Positions 55,875-64,000 of a DNA stretch of 64,000 nucleotides are shown in pieces. The stretch comes from Girardinichthys multiradiatus. Its lineage: Eukaryota; Chordata; Actinopteri; Cyprinodontiformes; Goodeidae. The first letter of the stretch is position 1; each line of letters opens with the position of its first letter. Position numbers and translations under genes: made by a program. The DNA is taken from NCBI RefSeq assembly GCF_021462225.1, contig NC_061805.1:49474360-49538359 (forward strand). Direction: 5' to 3'. Under the pieces are notes generated by a model. That model was not told where the DNA came from. It saw only the letters and a program-made list of their open reading frames with translations, and did not search any database.

Positions 55875-58562
55875 CTGCAGACCACGAGGCACCATGTTGG
55901 AAGAAAAAAACACTATCATCAGTTTTAGAAATGTGAATCTGGAGCCAGTTTCTGCAAGGAAATAAATAAGTACCCCAATAGAATAATGAATTAGTTGGTT
56001 AAGATTATATGTGTTTGCTTGCTCACTAAAAATATAAATAAATCTATAAGAATTTATTCAGTGCATCAGGAAATAATTCATTGGTCAAATAGACCCTAAC
56101 ATGAGTGAACTCAACAGCAAACCAATCAGCTTGTCTAAAGCAGGTTTAGCCCCACCCACTGGCTTTCATTGGCTGACAGTTTAGATAAATTCATGATATG
56201 CTACAATAAAAATAATTATGATTTTAAATTATCTGAACTTTTTTTGTCCTAAACAAAGTCAGGGTTGAAAGTAAAAGATTTGACTAAGTTTGGATCATTT
56301 TTCTATGAGCAGCACTGAAGGCTGATTTTCCTAATTAATTCATTCTAGTTTATTTTGAATTGGAATAATCCCTCTGTGTGCTGAAACCCTGGAAAAACAT
56401 CAACATTGATCAGGTCTCTTCCTGAGAATCCTCAAAACGTCGCTGGTGTTTCGGTTTCTTCCAACATGGCAGCTCAACCTTTCACATCCGTTCAGCGACA
56501 ACTTTCCAAATGTGCCAGAACCGGCCCACGTGCCGCAGATTTATCCTGCCGGATGTTTTAGGCTGGGATCAGCTTTGGTTTCTCTGAATGCAGCCGAATC
56601 GCTCCGTGGAAGTGTTCACGTGTACAAACACACACGGAAAACTCAAAGTAATGTTCGGGCATAAGATGAATGTGAATCCCGGAAGAACGACAGTGACGCC
56701 GCCGAGCATCTACCAAGGAAAAGTCCTACCTACAGCGCTTTTCTCTGTCCTTTCCTGATGCTTTCCAGGTGTCTTTGATCCACATTTCTTTTCTTCCAAT
56801 GAGCACTGTGTTACGTCACTTTTAGGGTTTCCATCACTCGTCACAGTTAAACTGACTCAGTTGTTCCTCGCTTCACACAAAGGCAGCGTCCCTTTGACAG
56901 CTTCCTTCCATTTTGTTCTGTTTTTGAGCCCTAAATAGAAAACATCTCTGTCTCTGCATCTGAACTGTGTTTTAATTTGATGCCAAGCAGCTACTTTTGA
57001 GGTGTTGTTGTTGCACAGCATTCTGGGAATTGCAGGAAAGCACTAAAAACCTTGAAAGGTTGGATTTCTCCTGTAGAGAACACTAAGTGGACTCACGCCT
57101 CTGCGACTGTTTTTGGGTTTTTTTTTTTGGCCCATTTTATTTGTGCATGTCGTCCATCATCACCTTAACGATCAAACGAATGAACACAAACTGGCAAACA
57201 CACAGCAAAAGCAATATGTTGATGAGCAGCAGGCGGGACGCCGTCCAGCTGCGTTCGATGTTGTCGTGAAACACTGTGACCTTTGACCCCTTCGCTCTGC
57301 CCTCTCCGCCCATCGATCGGCACTGTGAACCAAACCGTTTCCCGTTTGTTGTCGTGATGAACGGTCGCTCGTGTTTTCCAACATGTGCCAAAAACGCGAG
57401 AGAGAAACAGAAGAAGCGTCTGCCTTTCAGCGTCACTTCGCGGGAAGTAATTCAGTTTATCTGAGGGGAAACACGAGAACACTAAGGGATGGACACTTTC
57501 ACCTTGTTTGTCCAGGAAACTTGAAGCAAGCATGTTGGCAGATTGAAACTGATGCAGAAACTGAACTTTGGTGAATTTATCCATTTTATTTGTTTAATTT
57601 ACTCTGACCAAAACCCTTCATATCAGAAGAAAGCTAAAATCTAACGCATTACAAAAGTGAACCTTTGTATTTGGCTCCTCTTATTTTTGTTATTCTGATT
57701 TGTGTTCACATGATCACCTTCGATCTCTCTTGGTTTGAAACTGGACCTTTAAATGCAACAAGAAGTGTGTGAATATAGCTGTTCTGTTGCTTGTGGAGCT
57801 GCTGTGGATGAGAAATATTTAACCAAATTCTTTATGTCCTTGAAAAGGAGGCAAGTTATTATTTGTCCTGATGTTAACTTGAGTAAAAAGAGCTGAGTGT
57901 TTCACTTCCTTTTAATAATAACCAAGTAGATTTTAGCTGAAAAGTTGAAGAAGAGCAGATTTTGCCAAATACTTTCAGTATTTGTCTGAAAACAAACTAA
58001 AAAAGCTTCTTGACTGTTAATCTTCCCAAACTCGTCTTAAACTCTCCTTCCTTGTTTTGTTTCTGGTTCGAAACAATCCGAGTTTCTGCAGCAGTTCCCT
58101 GTCTGCTCGTGTTTTCCCAGAGAGCCGAGTGTCTGACGCTCCGATTAGTCTCTGACCCCGCGGGGTCGATGTCATGGACCGTGCGTGTATGTGTGTGTGT
58201 CGTTGTTGCCCTTGTTGAAAATGAATTTTGTGATCCTGTGCGAATTTGGGGGGAAAAAAATTACTCAGTTTTAAATGAAGGAAAAAAACTAACTGGAAAC
58301 AGGTTTGTGGTTGTTTCTATCCTTGTTGTTTTTTCCTTGGATTTCTGCTTCTGTGCCATTTTTCCACTCTCAACTGAAGGATTTGAAACCTTTCTTACTG
58401 CAGTTTCTCTAGTTTTACTTTTTTTCCTCAAGAACAAAAACCCCTGTGTTGACAAACTGTCTTTGGTTGTGTCTTATTTATTGATTTGTATATAAAGATT
58501 TTGTTTTGCAATGTACATTCTCTTCTCTCTTGGTTATAGATTAATATATTCATGTATATACG

Positions 58563-58568
58563 AATAAA
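58563..58568 (+). other. ralgds: Polyadenylation signal AATAAA, probably of ralgds
   Basis: Canonical hexamer in AT-rich context ('cgaataaacatt'), with a T/GT-rich element ('gatgttttggcatctgtg') about 25-45 bases downstream, the usual arrangement of a functional 3' end. The next region is a LINE insertion. Confidence 0.6.
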
Positions 58569-58829
58569 CATTAAGTTTGTAAAGTTAAAATGATGTTTTG
58601 GCATCTGTGTTTTTTATTCATTTATTGAACATACTGTTTAGGACTGAACTGAGTGACCCGGACCTCCAGATCTCAATCATATGTTCAGATTCTGTGCTGA
58701 CCGTTCAGATTGTGCAGGGTAACCTGATTACTTCTTCATAAAGACTTTTATTAATTTTATTTACTTACAGGGTTCAGACCAGGAAGCAGGGTCGTAGTTT
58801 AACACTCCTCTCTGCAGCTTCTGTACTGC

Positions 58830-61222
58830 TACCCACCCATTACCCTATTAAGACAGTGTCTCGCCCACGGCCAAAACTGAATAGATTAAAAAATAATCTA
58901 AAAGGAGGAAATCAGGAAAATCTCATAAAATAAACACAACTCAGATTAAAAAGAAAAATTAAAACAATTAAATGTTGCTTAATGAACATAAGATCTCTCT
59001 CTTCAAAGACTTTGCTAGTTAGTGACCTGATTTCTGACAATCAGATTGATTTATTTTGCCTCACAGAAACCTGGCTGCAGCAAGAGGATTATGTTACTAT
59101 AAATGAGTCAACTCCTACTAATTATTTAAATTTTCACATTCCTCAAAATACTGGGCGAGGAGGAGGAGTAGCAACCATCTTTCAGTCTGATTTATTGATT
59201 AGTCCCAGACCAATCAATAGCTACAACTCTTTTGAATATTTAATCCTTAGTTTTCCTCATCCAAATTGCAAAGCACTAAAACCTCTTCTGTTTGTTGTTT
59301 TGTACCGTCCACCAGGCCCTTACTCTCAATTTTTAGATCAGTTTTCAGACCTTTTTATCTGATTTAGTGTTAAATACAGATAAAGTTATTATAGTGGGGG
59401 ATTTTAACATTCATGTAGACGCTGAAAGTGATAGCCTAAATATAGCGTTTAATGCTATCTTAGACTCAATTGGCTTTGCTCAAAACATTAACAAACATAC
59501 CCACCTTTGTCTTCATTCTCTGGACCTTGTGCTGACATATGGCATTGAGTGTAAAGACATAACAATATTTTCTCATAATCCTGTCCTGTCTGACCATTTC
59601 TTAATAACCTTTGAGTTTAATTTAACCGAGTACTCCACACCTGAAAGAAAATTTCATTTTAGTAGATCATTATCAGACGTTGCTGTAACAACCTTTAAAG
59701 AATCTGTTCCACTTTTAATTTCCTCATTATCACTGAAAAACTCAGTGGAGGGCAAGAATTCTGTTTCTGCCCCTTCACAAATTGATTCTTTTGTTCATAG
59801 TGTTTCTTCATCATTGGGTGATGCATTAGACTATGCAGCCCCCTTGAAAAAGAAGGTCATCATTAATAGGAGGCTGGCTCCTTGGTTTAATTCAGAGCTG
59901 CATACTTTAAAGCACAATGTTAGAAAATTGGAGAGAAAATGGCGCTCTACACACCTAGAGGATTCCTACGTAATCTGGAAAAATAGCCTACTGTTGTATA
60001 AAAAGACACTTCGCCAAGCTAGAACAGCTTATTTCTCATCATTAATAGAAGAGAACAAGAATAATCCTAGGTTTCTCTTTAGTACAGTTGCTAAACGTAC
60101 ACAGAGTCATAGCTCTGTTGAGCCATCCATTCCCTTAGCTCTCAGCAGTCATGACTTTATGGGATTCTTCTTAAATAAAATTGATTCTATTAAAAATAAA
60201 ATCTTTGACATACTCCTGAAGATGATTACTTCATCCTCAGCAAGTGAGACAACATTGGAAATAACTGCAGAACCTGATTTGTGTTTGGACTGTTTTGATC
60301 CTGTGAAGCTTCCTGAGTTATCAGAAATATTAGCTTCATCTAAACCTTCAACTTGTATGTTAGACCCAATCCCAACCAAATTATTTAAGGAAGTGTTCCC
60401 TCTGATTACCAGCCCCATTTTAGATATGATTAATTTATCTTTAGTAAATGGATCAGAACCACAGGCTTTTAAGTTAGCTGTAATTAAACCTTTACTTAAG
60501 AAACCTTCACTTGATCGAGATGACTTGAAAAATTACAGACCTATATCCAATCTTCCATTCTTATCTAAAATTCTTGAGAAAATAGTTGCTAATCAAATGT
60601 GTGAGCATTTATACAGCAATGACCTGTTTGAAGAGTTTCAGTCAGGTTTCAGAGCTCATCATAGCACTGAAACAGCTCTGCTGAAAGTCACTAATGATAT
60701 TCTTATGGCCTCAGATAATGGACTTGTGTCTGTTCTGGTTCTGTTAGATCTCAGTGCTGCATTTGATACAGTCGATCACAAAATTCTCTTAGAAAGGCTG
60801 GAATATGCTGTAGGGATCAGGGGAACAGCGCTAGGCTATTTTAAATCTTATCTGTCTAACAGATTCCAGTTTGTTCATGTAAATGATAAATCATCTTTAA
60901 ACTACAGGGTTAATTGTGGAGTACCACAGGGTTCAGTACTTGGGCCGATTCTCTTTACTATATATATGCTTCCAATAGGTCAAATTATCAGGCAGCATTG
61001 GATAAATTTTCACTGTTACGCTGATGATACTCAGCTTTACTTATCCATAAATCCTGATGAACCCAACCAGTTAGATAGACTACAAGCATGTCTTGAAGAT
61101 ATAAAAAATTGGATGACTTTAAATTTTTTGCTTCTAAATTCAGACAAGACTGTTGTGAAGTGCCTTGAGACAACATGTGTTTTGAATTGGCGCTATATAA
61201 ATAAAACTGAATTGAATTGAAA
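58830..61222 (+). mobile_element. L2-type LINE between ralgds and smarcb1, internally deleted near the 3' end
   Basis: Carries an endonuclease plus reverse transcriptase ORF and ends in the typical fish L2 tail 'gcgctatataaataaaactg' followed by aattgaattg. The 5' boundary is approximate, since the start merges into non-coding DNA near 58830. About 60 bases after the catalytic YADD region the ORF jumps directly into the 3' tail, so the thumb/C-terminal part and most of the 3' UTR are deleted. Same broad family as the fragment at 28730-29202, which retains the part missing here. Confidence 0.88.
58982..61220 (+). pseudogene. LINE ORF2 (APE endonuclease + reverse transcriptase) with one frameshift
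   Basis: The first part (58982-59362) has [27 protein letters not shown] and [14 protein letters not shown] one-base gain near 59352 breaks the frame. The second part (59367-61220) continues with VIIVGDFNIH, SLDLVLTYGI and LSDHFLITF (endonuclease active-site motifs). The reverse transcriptase follows: LKNYRPISNLPFLSKILEKI, VLVLLDLSAAFDTVDHKILL, NCGVPQGSVLGPILFTIYML and CYADDTQLYLS with the catalytic Asp pair. After LNFLLLNSDKT the frame runs into 3' tail sequence (ETTCVLNWRYINKTELN). 617 codons are uninterrupted, so the copy is young but incomplete. Confidence 0.9.
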
Positions 61223-62029
61223 TTAACAACCCATTCCAACTGTCTTTGCACAGAATTATCAGCAATTAATTTCAGTGCAGTCATCTCATCAGCACAGGTG
61301 AAGCTGTGAAAGAGGGCAGCTGAAACCACTCCATCAATCTAACAGGTGGACTGATTGCTATAGAAGAGGAGCAGATATGCAGAAATCAATTTCTACAGTT
61401 GGCCTTAGTTGACTCATGTTCTCACATGCAGGAAACTGTTTGTAGCTGGAAGAGCAGTTTTGTTGTTCAACAAGAACTTCAGAGGTTCAGCTCCAGAAAA
61501 GAAGGCTTTAGGATGTCCAAATGTCCTTTTGGATGGCTTTATAAGTTCTGCCCAAGAACACCTTCATGTATAAAGAGTGGGATTAAAATGTCCTCCAAGA
61601 ACATCTAACAATCCAGGAACTATTTGGTGATGATCTGTGTATTTTAGCAGGGTTATGTCACAAGGCTAAAGAGATGTAATAGTGGCTTAAAGATTGGATC
61701 ATAGTTTTTTTTTTATCCCCCTTTGATCAGGAAACTCCCCAGAAGTCCCACTAAGAACCAGTTACCAGTTCTTAAAGAGCAGGATGTGACAGAAATTAAC
61801 AAACTGATCTGCTCCAAGCACCATGAAGATAAGAACAGGTCCCCGTCTCCTGGGCCAGAATTCTGGTCCACACATTGGTCCAGATTATCCAGCATGTGGG
61901 AAGGAACTGTGGAGGTTAATACAGAAGAAGAGTCATGACTGGAAATCTTAAATATGATGCATTTATTAATAAAAACCTTTTGGGGTTTAATTGTTTTGCA
62001 GTAATTAAAAAATCAAGTACGATAGCCGG
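61223..62029. other. Intergenic DNA before smarcb1
   Basis: No gene is recognised. Frames at 61399-61608 and 61723-61938 have no domains. Confidence 0.45.
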
Positions 62030-63607
<1,578 letters not shown>

Positions 63608-64000
63608 CAGGTCCTTCTCAAAATATTAGCATATTGTGATAAAGTTCAGTATTTTCCATAATGTCATGATGAAAATTTTACATTCATATATTTTAGATTC
63701 ATTGCACACTAACTGAAATATTTCAGGTCTTTTATTGTCTTAATACGGATGATTTTGGCATACAGCTCATGAAAACCCAAAATTCCTATCTCACAAAATT
63801 AGCATATCATTAAAAGGGTCTCTAAACGAGCTATGAACCTAATCATCTGAATCAACGAGTTAACTCTAAACACCTGCAAAAGATTCCTGAGGCCTTTAAA
63901 ACTCCCAGCCTGGTTCATCATTCAAAACCCCAATCATGGGTAAGACTGCCGACCTGACTGCTGTCCAGAAGGCCACTATTGACACCCTCAAGCAAGAGGG
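63608..64000 (+). mobile_element. Second copy of the 4819-type Tc1-like transposon, cut by the window end
   Basis: Starts CAGGTCCTTCTC after a TA (63606-63607). It is nearly identical over the ~200-bp inverted repeat and the transposase leader to the reverse complement of the copy at 4819-6428. Here the transposase is on the plus strand, so the two copies lie in opposite orientation about 57 kb apart. Confidence 0.92.
63936..64000 (+). CDS. Tc1-like transposase, N-terminal start only
   Basis: The ATG begins MGKTADLTAVQKATIDTLKQ, the same leader as the pseudogene at 5096-6100, and the frame is open to the window end. This is the beginning of the helix-turn-helix DNA-binding region. Whether the full gene is intact cannot be known from this window. 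Confidence 0.85.
   Translation, partial: MGKTADLTAVQKATIDTLKQE

Larger units (their letters stand above)
54851..58590 (+). other. ralgds: Putative 3' UTR of ralgds
   Basis: No coding exon follows the stop. The first good poly(A) context with a downstream T/GT-rich stretch is at 58563. An earlier aataaat at about 55961 could give a shorter form. Contains an 86-bp miniature element (55789-55874) and otherwise unique DNA. Length (~3.7 kb) is inferred, not proven. Confidence 0.5.

Noticed and set aside
57137..57584. Overlapping minus-strand frames of up to 139 codons in the ralgds 3' UTR
   Set aside because: No recognisable domain and no splice-like structure. The region lies between the stop and a good poly(A) signal of ralgds.

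Overview
This is a vertebrate, almost certainly teleost fish, nuclear window. It has long introns with GT-AG junctions and a dense load of typical fish repeats: Tc1-like transposons with terminal inverted repeats of about 200 bp, a Rex3 retrotransposon, CR1/L2-type LINEs and short hAT-like elements. No prokaryotic genes, CRISPR arrays, operons or rRNA genes are visible. Two protein-coding genes can be supported, both on the + strand. The main one is ralgds, the Ral guanine nucleotide dissociation stimulator. I reconstructed it as 18 coding exons from 25628 to 54850; all junction phases agree and the total is 848 codons plus a stop. The order is an N-terminal leader, a Ras-GEF N (REM) domain, a CDC25-type RalGEF domain, a Ser-rich linker and a C-terminal Ras-association domain. 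Three Ras-contacting basic residues of the RA domain are conserved. The second gene is smarcb1 (BAF47/INI1/SNF5). Only its first coding exon (62164-62247) lies in the window; the rest lies beyond the right edge. 

Layout. 1-25.4 kb: upstream DNA with no complete gene. It holds a 450-bp hAT-like element, a complete 1610-bp Tc1-like transposon (4819-6428), an antisense decayed CR1/L2-type LINE (about 6664-9320), a possible alternative ralgds first exon (10131-10226), fragments of a tRNA-headed interspersed repeat, and a 286-bp inverted-repeat element. 25.4-25.8 kb: CpG-rich promoter and first exon of ralgds. 25.8-40.1 kb: large intron 1 with an L2 tail, two decayed Tc1-like elements of different families and a 14-bp minisatellite. 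40.1-54.85 kb: exons 2-18. Their introns carry a SINE-like repeat, LINE fragments, a 390-bp hAT-like element, Tc1 remnants and an antisense Rex3. 54.85-58.6 kb: long 3' UTR ending at an AATAAA. 58.8-61.2 kb: a fairly well preserved L2-type LINE between the two genes. 61.2-64 kb: smarcb1 promoter, exon 1 and the start of intron 1. The window ends inside a second copy of the same Tc1-like family as the one at 4.8 kb, with its transposase in the opposite direction. 

There is no sign of a new multi-gene system. The most distinctive observations are a 33-bp micro-inversion through the DDE motif of a dead Tc1 element (54089-54121), a phase-compatible upstream alternative first exon for ralgds, a symmetric 25-codon cassette exon in the ralgds linker, and an 86-bp miniature element with near-perfect 8-bp duplications in the ralgds 3' UTR. 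Family identifications come from reading the sequence and general knowledge of the families; no database search was run.
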